64,000 bases of DNA from Streptomyces iconiensis (lineage in GTDB: Bacteria; Actinomycetota; Actinomycetes; Streptomycetales; Streptomycetaceae). The notes under the pieces are model-generated. The model worked only from the letters and a program-made list of their open reading frames with translations. It was not told where the DNA came from and made no database searches. Shown piece after piece: positions 43,274 through 52,844 of this stretch. Numbering within the stretch: the first letter of the stretch is position 1; each line of letters opens with the position of its first letter. The stretch spans positions 273,244 to 337,243 of the forward strand of contig NZ_JANCPR020000003.1 of assembly GCF_028657195.3 (NCBI RefSeq), written 5' to 3'. The translations under genes and the position numbers were made by a program.

Positions 43274-44572
43274 GTGCGGACACCGGCATCCCGTTCGGTG
43301 CCCGGCGACGAGAGCCGAGTGGCGGAACGGGCCCGGGGCCCTCGGGGGCCCGTGGCGGATGAGGGTTACTGGGTGGACCTCTTCCAGGCCGGACAGCGAC
43401 TGGGCGCCGGCTTCCTCCTCAACCGCTGCTTCGTGCTCACCGCGCTGCACTGTCTGCGGCACCTGGACGCCTCGACCGGCGAGGTCGTGATCGCACTGGC
43501 GGACGCACGGCGCGTGCGCGGAAGGGTGTGCCGTACGGCCGACGAGGCCGACCTGGCACTGATCGAGATCGACGCATCCCACGAGATCGCCCTGCCGGTC
43601 CCCTCGGCCCACATCGCGGCCCGGGGGGACAAATGGCGCGGCCCCTACCGCCCTTCACCGGGCGACGTGCAGCTCAGCGGGTCCATCGACCACGGCGCCA
43701 TGCTCTACACCTGCGTCGCCGGAGCCTCGATCGAGGCACTCCAGCTCACGGCGGACCAGCGGCTCGGCGACTACTCCGGCTACTCGGGCGGCCCCGTCGA
43801 AGGCGGCGAGGCCGATGCCGATCCGGTGGTGCTGGGCATCCTCCTCGAACAGGCCATGGACCGGCACTCCACCGAACTGCGCGCGGCCAACGTCCTGTTC
43901 GCCGCCACGATCGCGGAAGCGCTGCGCCGCTTCGACCACTTCGACGTCGGGCACCTCATCGACGTACTCCGCCCGCCGGCGCACCCGGCGCACCCGGTGC
44001 GCCATGGGCCGCTTCCGACCGGGCAGGACGGCCGGCTGCCGTCGCGGGGTGAACCGCTTCCGTCGGCGAACGGTCCGCTTCCGGCGACAACGAACGATCC
44101 GCTTCTGGCGGCAACGAACGGTCCGCTTCCGGCGACAACGAACGATCCGCTTCTGGCGGCAACGAACGGTCCGCTTCCCCCGGCGCGGAACGGTCCCCAT
44201 CCCGCGGCCCACAACGGCCGGCCCCCGGCCCCGGCACACCCCGCGGCGGGGCAGGAGCAGGACGCCGCTCAACTCCCCGCCACAGCCCCTGTTCTCGCTC
44301 CCGGGGGCGAGCCCGGTACCCACCCCGACGCCGCCCCTGGCCCCGGGCCTGCCGCTGACACCCCGCCTGTGGTCCCGCCGCCGCCCTCCGGGCCGGTCAC
44401 GCGCACGGGGCTCGAACCGGTCGCCGAGGCCGAGACGTTGCTCGTCGCGCTGCGGCAGTGGGCGGAGAACGGGCTCATCGACCCCACCGAGGCCGCCGCA
44501 CACCGGGTCGAGGTCCTGCGGCGGCTGATCGAAGGAAAGCTGGGCGAGGGCGCCCGCGATGCCCATGATTGA
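43274..44572 (+). CDS. Trypsin-like serine protease with helical C-terminal tail
   Basis: 432 residues from GTG 43274 (GGAGGAG six bases upstream). Chymotrypsin-fold protease domain about 30-235 with the triad His59 (LTALHC), Asp93 (DEADLALIE) and Ser171 (YSGYSGGPV). No signal peptide: it acts in the cytoplasm. A Pro/Asn/Leu linker contains two perfect 16-residue repeats, and the last 55 residues (EAETLLVALRQWAENGLIDP.., ending EVLRRLIEGKL) form a helical adaptor-like segment. The stop overlaps the next gene, a giant SARP-STAND protein, so both are made together; similar protease-STAND pairs are known from predicted bacterial conflict systems. Confidence 0.88.
   Translation: MRTPASRSVPGDESRVAERARGPRGPVADEGYWVDLFQAGQRLGAGFLLNRCFVLTALHCLRHLDASTGEVVIALADARRVRGRVCRTADEADLALIEIDASHEIALPVPSAHIAARGDKWRGPYRPSPGDVQLSGSIDHGAMLYTCVAGASIEALQLTADQRLGDYSGYSGGPVEGGEADADPVVLGILLEQAMDRHSTELRAANVLFAATIAEALRRFDHFDVGHLIDVLRPPAHPAHPVRHGPLPTGQDGRLPSRGEPLPSANGPLPATTNDPLLAATNGPLPATTNDPLLAATNGPLPPARNGPHPAAHNGRPPAPAHPAAGQEQDAAQLPATAPVLAPGGEPGTHPDAAPGPGPAADTPPVVPPPPSGPVTRTGLEPVAEAETLLVALRQWAENGLIDPTEAAAHRVEVLRRLIEGKLGEGARDAHD
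44069..44164. repeat. 48-bp in-frame tandem repeat in the protease gene
   Basis: Two near-identical 48-base units (44069-44116 and 44117-44164) coding NGPLPATTNDPLLAAT twice, followed by a partial third unit. They form a flexible linker between the protease and its helical tail. Confidence 0.9.
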
Positions 44573-47500
44573 GAGCTGGACCCACGCCATCTCCACCGCC
44601 GAGCGTGGACTGCGCGGTGACGCGGGGGCGCGCGCCGCCGTCGCCAGGGACACCGCCGTCTTCGTACGGGGCAACGCGGCGATGTCCGACCCGGAGACGG
44701 TCGGCCAACTGGCCCACCTCGTCGCCCTCTTGGACGCACTCGGCATGCCCCAGCTGTCCCGTACGGCCGTCGACTGCGCCGTTGACCGGGCCCTGTCGGA
44801 CGAGGCCCTGCACAGCGCCGTTCTGCTGCCCGTGCGCTACCAGCTCGTGCGGATGCTGGCCGAACGCGGTGAGCGCAGCGACCTGGAGACCGCCCAGCGG
44901 CTGCTGTCGCTTCCCCTCACGGACACCGCCGCGCCGTCAGGGCTGGCCGGATCAGCCATGCTGGCCAGCTTCTCCGCACTCCGGCTGCGCCTGGGCCCCG
45001 CGCCGCACGCCACCGAACTGACCGCCGCCGAGCTGGCCCGTACCGCCCGGGACCGGCTCGCCTCCGCAGAGGGAGAAGGAGAGGCCGAGGCCGAGGCCGA
45101 GGCAGAGGCAGGGAGGGACGGCGACGGGGACGGGGAGCTGGAGGAAGAGGGGGCGCGAGAGTGGGGGCAGAGGGCCGGGGGACGGCCGGATGCCCGTGGG
45201 GTGCTGGAGGCCCGGCTGCTCCTCCTCTCCGTACTCGTGGAGGAGGCCCGCCACAGCGACCGCCCCACCGGGCCGGCCGCCGCCGAACAGCTCGCCGCCG
45301 AGGTGGAGTCCGTGTGCCGGCGACTGGTCGCGCTGCTGGGCGGCGAACACCCCCGGTGCCTGGCGGCCCTGGTGACCCTCTCGGCCGCCGAGTTCGAGGC
45401 CGCACGCGCGGCCGGGGAACGGGACCGCGCGGAACGTGCCGTCGATGTCCTCACCCTTGTCGCCCAGCGTTCCGCCGCGACCCTCGGCCGCGACCACCCC
45501 CAGGCGCGGGGCGCCTTCGCCATGCTCGCCTGCATGGAGTTCGAGGCGGCCCAGGACGCGGCCGACGAGCCACGCGCACGCCGCGCGGCCGAACTCGTGC
45601 GTACGGCGGCGGACAGAATGCGCCCCCGCCACCGGCACGCGGCCTCACCCGCAGATGCCCAACCGGCCCAGCCGGTAAGCGAATTCGACACGCCCGGCCC
45701 GGGACCGGGCCCTGACCTGGACCCGGACTCGGACCCGGACCCGGATTCGGACCCGGAACGTGAACGGGAAGCTGATCCGGAACGTGAACCGGAGCCCGTG
45801 CCGAACCTCCCACCCGCGGGGAAACTCGCGGAGCCGCGAAGCACCGCCCCGGCAGAGCAGCCCCCCGCACGGGCACGGACCCCCGAACCGGAACAGCCGT
45901 CCGAACCGCCACAGCGAGTCCCCCCTCCGGAAGGCACCCCCGCTCCGGGAAGGCCCCCCACACCGGAAAGCCCCACCCCCGCACCGCAAGGCGACCCCCC
46001 GCCGGAAGGCGACCCCGCACCCGAGGCCACCCCTCCCTCGGTCCGGCTCCGTTTCGCCGTGCTCGGTCCCGTGCGGGCATGGCGCGGCGACGAGCCGCTG
46101 CCCACAGGCTCGCCTCAGCAGAGAGCGCTGCTCGCGGCGCTGCTGCTGCGCGGCGGGCGCACCGCGACGGCCGAGGAACTGATCGGCGCGATGTGGGGCG
46201 AGGAGCCACCGGGCCAGGCGAAGGCGGCGCTGCGTACGTACGCTTCACGCCTTCGCAAGGCCCTCGGTTCCGAGGCCGGGCTGCTGGTGAGCGAGTGGGG
46301 TGGCTACGCGCTGCGGACCGGCGCCGAGGACGCTCTTGACCTGGACATCGCGCTGACGCACGCCGCGCAGGCCGAACGGGCCGTCGCGGCGGGTGACTTC
46401 GTCGCGGCCCGCGAGCAGTACGGCGCGGCGCTGGCCCAGTGGGAGGGCGAGCCGCTGGTCCATGTGCCGGGTCCGTACGCGGAGACGCAGCGCACGCGCC
46501 TGGAGGAGTGGCGGCTCGGTCTCCTCGAACGCCGTTTGGATCTGGACCTGCGGTTGGGCGGCCATGCGGAGGCGGTCAGTGAACTGACGGCGCTCACCGC
46601 AGAGCATCCCCTGCGGGAGCGGTTGCGCGAGCTGCTGATGCTCGCGCTGTACCGCAGCGGGCGGCAGGCCGAGGCGCTGGCCGTCTACGCCGACACCCGG
46701 CGCCTGCTCGCCGACGAGCTGGGTCTCGATCCGCGCCAGGAGCTGTCCGAACTCCAGCGGCGCATTCTGGAGGCCGACGAGGAGCTGACCCTGGCACACC
46801 AGCCGGAGGATGTCTCATCCGGTTCCCGTGCGCTCGCGCGTCCGGCCCAACTCCCGGCCAAAGTGGCCGACTTCACCGGCCGGGCCTCCTTCGTCGCGGA
46901 ACTGGGCGACCAGCTCGCGCAGGCCGACGGCACCGTCATGGCCGTCTCCGCCGTCGCGGGCATCGGCGGAGTGGGCAAGACGACACTGGCCGTCCAGGTG
47001 GCACACGCGGCGGCCGACCGCTTCCCCGACGGACAGCTCTACGTCGACCTGCAGGGCGCCGGATCCTCACCGGCCGACCCGGAATCCGTACTCGGGTCCT
47101 TCCTGCGCGCCCTGGGAACACCTGATTCAGCCATTCCGGACGGCGTCGAGGAACGCTCAGCGCTCTTCCGCTCCCTCCTGGCCGGCCGCCGCGTACTGGC
47201 CCTGCTCGACAACGCACGCGACGCCGCCCAGGTACGCCCGCTGCTGCCCGGCACCGCCGGCTGCGCAGCCCTGGTCACCAGCCACACCCGCATGATCGAC
47301 CTGGCCGGCGCCCACCTGGTCGACCTGGACGTGATGAGCCCCGAAGAGGCCATGACCCTCTTCACCCGCATCGTCGGCGAAGAGCGCGTCGCCGCCGAAC
47401 GCGAAGCCGCCATGGACGTCGTCGCCGCCTGCGGCTTCCAGCCCCGAGCCCTGCGGATCGCGGCGACGCGGCTGGCGGCCCGGCGCACCTGGACGGTCTC

Positions 47501-48953
47501 CGTACTGGCCCGCAAGCTGGGCGACGAGCGCCGCAGGCTGGACGAACTGCAGGCCGGCGACCTGGCCGTCGCCGCCACCTTCGAACTCGGCTACGGCCAG
47601 CTCGACGCCCGACAGGCCCGCGCCTTCCGCCTGCTGGGCCTGGTCGAGGGCCCCGACATCTCCCTGCGCGCTGCGGCAGCGATGCTCGACCTGAGCGCCG
47701 AGGACGCCGAGGACCTGCTCGAATCCCTGGTCAACACCTCCCTGCTGGAATCGGCCGCACCCGGCCGCTACCGCCTCCACGACCTCGTACGCCTCTTCGC
47801 ACGCGCCTGCGCCGAACGCGACGAACACCCCCCCAGCGAACGCGACGCGGCACTCTCCCGCCTCCTCGACTTCTACCTGGCAACGGCCCGGCATGTGTAC
47901 GCGCTGGCGCGGCCGGGCGCGCAGCTCATGGACTCCACGGAGACCGGCGCACGCGGAGGCATCCGTTTCGCGGGTCGCGGCGACGCCGTCGGCTGGCTCG
48001 TCGCGGAGTCCGACTGCGCGCTGTCCTGCGCCCGCCAGTTGGCCTCAGGGCCCACGCTCCGCCACGCCGTCGACCTGCTGACGGTCACCGGCGTGCTTGT
48101 GGAGAGCGGTGTCCACGTCTGGCAGTACGAGCAGACGGCCGAGACGCTGAAGTCGGCCTCCGACGCGGCCGGTGACCCCCGGGCCGGGGCGAGGGTACGT
48201 TCCGCGCTGACAGCGCTCCATCTCGCCGCCGGCCGGTTCGAGGCGGCGGGCGAGTCGGCACGCGAGACGGCCGTGCTGGCCGACAGGGCCGACGACCCGC
48301 TCTCCGCCTCACACGCGCTGTACGACCTGGGGGTCGTGGCGACGTACCAGGGCCGGCACGAGGAGGCCAAGCGCCATGTCGACGGGGCACTGGACGCCTT
48401 CCGTCTCCGTGGTGACCATCACGCCGAAGTCGCCGCGCTGTGCCTCCTCTCCCGGGTGCACACCGGACTGGGCGAGACCGGGAACGCGCTGGCGCTGGCT
48501 CAGCAGGCCCTCACGCTCCAGGACCGGCACGGCGGTCCCCCCGAGAGAAGGGCCCCGGTGCTGAACGCGCTGGGTACGGCGCTGACCGCGGCCGACCGGC
48601 TGGACGAGGCCGAACAGTGCTTCGACGAAGCGCGGTCCCTCTTCCAGCAGACCAGGCAGAGCCTGGGCGAGGGGCTCACGCACTATCGCCTCGGACAGCT
48701 CCACCTCGCACGCGGGCGCCCCGCTCTGGCGGCTTCGCAGGCTGAGCAGGCTCTCGCCATCCTCCGTGGCGTCGGCGGCGCGTGGCACTGCGCCGGTGCG
48801 CTGACGCTGCTGGGCAGCGCCCTGGACTCCGTACGCCAGCACGACCGCGCGCGTGCCTGCTGGCGCGAGGCGCTCACGCTGTTCCGGCAGCTCGGGAGCG
48901 GCGAGGCCGAGGAGGTCGCCGCGCTGCTCGAACCCACGAGGGCGGCCCAGTAG
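44559..48953 (+). CDS. SARP-STAND-TPR giant regulator (AfsR-like)
   Basis: 1,464 residues; ATG 44559 lies inside the 3' end of the protease gene (14-base overlap; a second ATG at 44565). Layout: N-terminal helical/TPR-like domain (1-370), a long Pro/Glu/Asp linker (370-493), OmpR-type winged helix (about 495-590: QQRALLAALLLRGGRTATAE), BTAD (about 595-745: ELGLDPRQELSELQRRIL), NB-ARC-type STAND ATPase (from about 772; Walker A GIGGVGKTT 801-809; LLVTSH-like VTSHTRM about 905), and TPRs (about 1180-1460). SARP proteins activate transcription, often of secondary metabolism; the STAND part is a ligand-triggered switch. AfsR is about 990 residues, so the N-terminal 490 residues are an extra. Gene content suggests it is regulated by, or a target of, the protease. 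Confidence 0.92.
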   Translation: MPMIESWTHAISTAERGLRGDAGARAAVARDTAVFVRGNAAMSDPETVGQLAHLVALLDALGMPQLSRTAVDCAVDRALSDEALHSAVLLPVRYQLVRMLAERGERSDLETAQRLLSLPLTDTAAPSGLAGSAMLASFSALRLRLGPAPHATELTAAELARTARDRLASAEGEGEAEAEAEAEAGRDGDGDGELEEEGAREWGQRAGGRPDARGVLEARLLLLSVLVEEARHSDRPTGPAAAEQLAAEVESVCRRLVALLGGEHPRCLAALVTLSAAEFEAARAAGERDRAERAVDVLTLVAQRSAATLGRDHPQARGAFAMLACMEFEAAQDAADEPRARRAAELVRTAADRMRPRHRHAASPADAQPAQPVSEFDTPGPGPGPDLDPDSDPDPDSDPEREREADPEREPEPVPNLPPAGKLAEPRSTAPAEQPPARARTPEPEQPSEPPQRVPPPEGTPAPGRPPTPESPTPAPQGDPPPEGDPAPEATPPSVRLRFAVLGPVRAWRGDEPLPTGSPQQRALLAALLLRGGRTATAEELIGAMWGEEPPGQAKAALRTYASRLRKALGSEAGLLVSEWGGYALRTGAEDALDLDIALTHAAQAERAVAAGDFVAAREQYGAALAQWEGEPLVHVPGPYAETQRTRLEEWRLGLLERRLDLDLRLGGHAEAVSELTALTAEHPLRERLRELLMLALYRSGRQAEALAVYADTRRLLADELGLDPRQELSELQRRILEADEELTLAHQPEDVSSGSRALARPAQLPAKVADFTGRASFVAELGDQLAQADGTVMAVSAVAGIGGVGKTTLAVQVAHAAADRFPDGQLYVDLQGAGSSPADPESVLGSFLRALGTPDSAIPDGVEERSALFRSLLAGRRVLALLDNARDAAQVRPLLPGTAGCAALVTSHTRMIDLAGAHLVDLDVMSPEEAMTLFTRIVGEERVAAEREAAMDVVAACGFQPRALRIAATRLAARRTWTVSVLARKLGDERRRLDELQAGDLAVAATFELGYGQLDARQARAFRLLGLVEGPDISLRAAAAMLDLSAEDAEDLLESLVNTSLLESAAPGRYRLHDLVRLFARACAERDEHPPSERDAALSRLLDFYLATARHVYALARPGAQLMDSTETGARGGIRFAGRGDAVGWLVAESDCALSCARQLASGPTLRHAVDLLTVTGVLVESGVHVWQYEQTAETLKSASDAAGDPRAGARVRSALTALHLAAGRFEAAGESARETAVLADRADDPLSASHALYDLGVVATYQGRHEEAKRHVDGALDAFRLRGDHHAEVAALCLLSRVHTGLGETGNALALAQQALTLQDRHGGPPERRAPVLNALGTALTAADRLDEAEQCFDEARSLFQQTRQSLGEGLTHYRLGQLHLARGRPALAASQAEQALAILRGVGGAWHCAGALTLLGSALDSVRQHDRARACWREALTLFRQLGSGEAEEVAALLEPTRAAQ

Positions 48954-49055
48954 CGCCACGCCCTTGCCGTAGCGCCCCGCGCCTTGACGCAGTCCTCGGC
49001 ATCCTGCCCTCCCAACTCACCCCGCTGCGGCGCCACTTCACCCCTCTCACCCCTC

Positions 49056-50270
49056 TCACTCCTCCCCGCCCCTCTCCCAGGCCCGGAAGCGGGGTATCGC
49101 CAGCACGCTGACGGCCGTCGCCGCTGCGAAGAGCGCGCCTGCCACGAGGAAGGGCGCCCGCAGCCCGAACGTGGTGGCCAGCCGGCCGCCCAGGAGTGCT
49201 CCCAGCGCGAGTCCGCAGAACGACATGAGCCGGGTCGCCGAGATGACGCGCCCCATGAGCGCGGCGGGCGTTGCCTTCTGCCGTACGGAGGCGGCGAGCA
49301 CGTTCCACAGCGCGGAGTGCCCGATGTAAGCGGCCAGCGCGACGGCGACGGCGACGAGGTTCTCCGTCACGGAGATGACGAGGAACGAGGCGGAGCCGGT
49401 GGCCAGCGCCACCGCGATCGACCAGCCGTATCCGATACGGGCACGGAGCCTGCCGGCCGACCACGCGCCGGCCAGACCGCCCAGGGCCGACGCCGACAGA
49501 AGCAGGCCGTACTCGGCTGAGCTGAGCCCGAGCACCTCGCGCGCGTACAGCACCAGATAGGAGAACGGGATCATGTAGCCGACGCCGGCGATGGTGCCGA
49601 TGACGACCGTGGTACGCACGATCCGGTGGTGCCACGTCCAGGAGATCCCCTCGCGGATGCCGGCGTAGACGCCCGCCGGAGGCGCCGTCCCGCCCGCCGG
49701 GACGCGGTAGTTCCCCCGGAGAAGGAAGTAGCTGACGCCGGCTGCCAGGAAGGCGAGCGTATTGAGCCCCGACGGGGCGAAGGCCGCGGCGGCGAAGAGG
49801 AAGCCGCCGAGCGGCGGCCCGGCGAACTCGTCGACGATCAACTGGGTGCCCGCGATCCGGGAGTTGGCCCGGTCGAGACCCGCAGCGGTGACGGCCTGCG
49901 GCAGTACGGCGAAGGCCGTGTTGTCCGACAGCGTCTCCACGACGCCCATGACCACGAAGACGGCGTAGAGGACGGGCAGCGAGGCCGTGTGCGTGGCGAC
50001 CAGCATGGTGAGGACGGCGAAGACGGCGGCCCGGGCGAAGTTGGCCCGGTAGAGGAGCACACGGCGGTCCCCGCGGTCGATGAGCACCCCGAGGCCGAGC
50101 ACGGCCAGGATGCGGGGCACCGCGTGGGCGAGGGGCAGCCCGGCGATCGCCGCGGGAGAGCTGGTGAGGTCGGCGGCCAGCAGCGGCAGCGCGATGAAGG
50201 TGATGCCGTCGGCGAGGTTCGACGAGGCGTTCCCGGCCCAGATCCGCCGGTACTCGGCACCGAGCTTCAC
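49056..50270 (-). CDS. MFS transporter (EntS-like)
   Basis: 404 residues, 11-12 hydrophobic segments; RRIWAGNASSNLADGITFIA at the N-terminus, LIDRGDRRVLLYRANFAR as the cytoplasmic loop 2-3 signature, and later LMGRVISATRLMSFCGLALG. It belongs to the MFS branch of EntS and transmembrane secretion effectors, drug or siderophore exporters driven by protons. Not linked to any biosynthetic gene here. It converges with the SARP gene. Confidence 0.9.
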   Translation of the reverse strand: MKLGAEYRRIWAGNASSNLADGITFIALPLLAADLTSSPAAIAGLPLAHAVPRILAVLGLGVLIDRGDRRVLLYRANFARAAVFAVLTMLVATHTASLPVLYAVFVVMGVVETLSDNTAFAVLPQAVTAAGLDRANSRIAGTQLIVDEFAGPPLGGFLFAAAAFAPSGLNTLAFLAAGVSYFLLRGNYRVPAGGTAPPAGVYAGIREGISWTWHHRIVRTTVVIGTIAGVGYMIPFSYLVLYAREVLGLSSAEYGLLLSASALGGLAGAWSAGRLRARIGYGWSIAVALATGSASFLVISVTENLVAVAVALAAYIGHSALWNVLAASVRQKATPAALMGRVISATRLMSFCGLALGALLGGRLATTFGLRAPFLVAGALFAAATAVSVLAIPRFRAWERGGEE

Positions 50271-50457
50271 GGGGCCACCGCATGCCCGCCACCCCTGGCC
50301 CCGTCCCGTGTGCCACCGCGCCGTCCCATGGAGCGCACCGTAGGGGAGCGGGGCGGCCCGGCACGAACGGGATTACGCGCTGCACGACCTGGACCAGGAA
50401 CTCCACCGGGTCCACGAGGCACACCAGCGGCGCGAGGGTGTCCGGGGGAGCCGGGGC

Positions 50458-52239
50458 TCAGGGGCTGTAGGGGCCGCGACTGTGCGGACCAGGCTGGGGC
50501 GTACCGCTCCATGGCGGTGGCGTGGCCGGGTTCTGCGGCGCCGGCTGGTAGCGGGGGCGGCCCATGGGGTCGGGGAAGCGGCGGTAGCCGAAGCCCGTGA
50601 GCCGGTCGGCCTGGGCCTGGTCGCGTTTGCGCAGGAGGAGGTAGGCGACGATGACGAGGGCCCCGATGAAGGAGGTACCCATCATGGAGGAGATCACAGA
50701 GTTCCCGGCCGTCGGGCCGAAGACGACGCAGAGGAAGGCCCCGACGAGCAGCGTGATGTTGCGCCTGTAGGCGCCCATGCCGTCGACGGTGATCCGCGAC
50801 TTGAGCAGATCGAAGGGGGTCGCCGGTTGGCTGCCCGGAGGACCCGGGTGGCGGCGGAGGGTGAGGGCGGGGCGCGTTGTGAGGCCCGCCTCGAAGGTGT
50901 CGTAGGTGTAGCCCAACCCCTGTGCCTGGTAGGCCAGTTGCGCGAACCGCGTGATGGAGGCCGTCCGGCTGGAGAGGCGGATGACCTCCTGGCCCGTTGC
51001 GGCCTGCTGGTGCAGTGAGTCGGCCTGCGCGCGGTTGGGTGCCGGTGCCGGTGGTGGTGTCGCCGTGGCGCCGGACGGAGGGGAGGGTATCGGCGTGGAT
51101 GCGGGCCCGTCGGGCGGGGGCCCGGTGGATGCGGGCCCTCCGGGGCCGGGAGCCGTCAGTCCCGTACTCGCCGGGTCGGGGCCCCATGGCTCGGGGCCCA
51201 GCGTTCCGGGTCCCGCCGGGCCGGGGCCTGCCGGTCCGGCCGCTCCGGTACTTGGCGGCGGCCCGGGGTGCGCGTTGCCGGGGCCCGCGTGCGCCGTACC
51301 GGTGGACGGGGGAGCGGGGTCAGCGCCGGGTGCCGGGTTCTCCCACTGGAGGAGCGCCGCCGCGTGCCGTCCCAGGCCGGCGATCAGCGTGGCAGGCAGC
51401 CACGGCGTTGCCCCGTCCGCCTCGGACGGGCGGGTCGCGTCGAGCAACTGGTCAACGGTGGGCCGCCGTTCGGGGGCCTTCTCCAGACACGCGCCGATGA
51501 ACGCGTGCCACTCAGGGGGCACGGCCCCGAGGTCCGGCGCGTGTTCGGCGACGCGGAACAGCAGGGCGTGCTGGCCGCCTTCGGCCGTACCGAAGGGAGA
51601 CCTGCCGCCGGCGGCGAAGGCCAGCACGCAGCCGAGCGCGAAGACATCGCTGGCCGGGGACACGCGCTCGCCCCGTACCTGCTCGGGCGAGAGGAAGCCG
51701 GGCGAGCCGACGACGGCTCCCGTCCGCGTCAGATCGCTGCCCGTCGCCGTCTCCACGGCCCGGGCGATACCGAAGTCGATCAGCCGGGGGCCGTCGATGG
51801 TCACCAGGACGTTCGCGGGCTTGAGGTCGCGGTGGACCAGGCCGACACCGTGCACCTCGCGGAGCGCGCGCGTCAGGCCGTGCGCGAGGACGCGGAGCGC
51901 TTCGGTGGGGAGAGGGCCGTATTCCTCGGCGACGACCGCGTACAGCGAGGGGCCGGGCACGTAATGCGTGGCCACCCACGGCTGTTCGGCCTCGGTGTCC
52001 GCGTCGAGCACCGGCGCCGTCCACTCTCCCGTGACGCGCTGCGAAACCGCGACCTCCTGGCGGAAGCGCTGCCGGAACTCGGGCAGCCGTGCCAGATCCG
52101 GCTGCACGAGCTTGACCGCCACGGTGCGGCCCCGCTCCGAACGTGCCAGATAGACCCGCCCCATTCCCCCTTCGCCCAGGCGGCTCAGCAGTCTGTACCT
52201 GCCGACCTGGACGGGGTCGGCGGGCTCAAGGTTCCTCAT
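50458..52239 (-). CDS. Membrane-anchored Ser/Thr protein kinase
   Basis: 593 residues. Kinase domain 12-270: GEGGMGRVY (22-30), Lys43, HRDLKPANV with Asp138, IDFGIAR with the DFG Asp155, GSPGFLSPEQ. A Pro/Gly/Ala-rich linker of about 110 residues leads to a conserved amphipathic segment and two membrane helices near 493-541, then a Pro-rich cytoplasmic tail; there is no large extracellular domain, so this kinase senses something in the membrane or cytoplasm rather than outside. It stands alone. Confidence 0.92.
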   Translation of the reverse strand: MRNLEPADPVQVGRYRLLSRLGEGGMGRVYLARSERGRTVAVKLVQPDLARLPEFRQRFRQEVAVSQRVTGEWTAPVLDADTEAEQPWVATHYVPGPSLYAVVAEEYGPLPTEALRVLAHGLTRALREVHGVGLVHRDLKPANVLVTIDGPRLIDFGIARAVETATGSDLTRTGAVVGSPGFLSPEQVRGERVSPASDVFALGCVLAFAAGGRSPFGTAEGGQHALLFRVAEHAPDLGAVPPEWHAFIGACLEKAPERRPTVDQLLDATRPSEADGATPWLPATLIAGLGRHAAALLQWENPAPGADPAPPSTGTAHAGPGNAHPGPPPSTGAAGPAGPGPAGPGTLGPEPWGPDPASTGLTAPGPGGPASTGPPPDGPASTPIPSPPSGATATPPPAPAPNRAQADSLHQQAATGQEVIRLSSRTASITRFAQLAYQAQGLGYTYDTFEAGLTTRPALTLRRHPGPPGSQPATPFDLLKSRITVDGMGAYRRNITLLVGAFLCVVFGPTAGNSVISSMMGTSFIGALVIVAYLLLRKRDQAQADRLTGFGYRRFPDPMGRPRYQPAPQNPATPPPWSGTPQPGPHSRGPYSP

Positions 52240-52844
52240 TCCGCTTCCTTCCGATCAGCTGGCCGCTCGATCCTAACCATTCGTCACCAGTGATCCGTTG
52301 GGGCGGTTGGGGTCGACCGGCATCGGGAGCGGTGCGGAGTTGTACGGGAATCGGGGGCTAAGGGCGTACACGGACAGGCGTCCGGAACGGCGCTGCACCG
52401 ACGGATTCGGCGCGCGGCCCCCCGGCTCGGTGCGCCGGGTCAACGGATTCGGTGCGCGATCCCTCCCCGGCTTGGCGGTCGGCCACCGGCCTGGCGTATG
52501 ACCACCTGGGCCGCGCGCGCGAGAACCCGGCCCGGGCGCACGAGCCACCCGGCCCGGGCGCGTGACCCCCTGGCCCGGCGGCCCAGCGGCCCGGCGGCCG
52601 GCCGTCGAGGAGGACCAGGGCTCCACCGTCCGGCAGTCGGCGGCAGGGGCCGGTCACTCGATTGCGGAGCGGCGGCTTGGCGGGGCGGGCTCCCGCCTGC
52701 AGGTATCGACGGTGCTTGTGGGGACACCAAGAGCTTGTGTTACCCGCTGTCCGTAATGTCCGCCTAGTGTCATTGGTGGAACGTGATCAAGCCGATCACC
52801 AGCAATGACGCGAGCACCAGCAAGGACGAGAGGGAGTGCGGAGC
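52240..52844. other. Spacer with low-complexity GGCCCGG and a palindrome
   Basis: 605 bases between the kinase (minus) and SDR (plus) start codons. 52500-52610 is a GGCCCGGGCGCACGAGCCACCC-type repetitive stretch. The palindrome at 52783-52799 and a duplicated phrase CACCAGCAA (52797 and 52815 region) lie close to the SDR start. No gene. Confidence 0.6.
52783..52799. promoter_or_regulatory. Palindrome GTGATC-N5-GATCAC
   Basis: Perfect 6-bp arms (GTGATC AAGCC GATCAC), 45 bases before the SDR ATG. A candidate repressor site; the cognate regulator is not obvious, because the LysR gene in the same unit would be expected to use a T-N11-A site. Confidence 0.5.
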
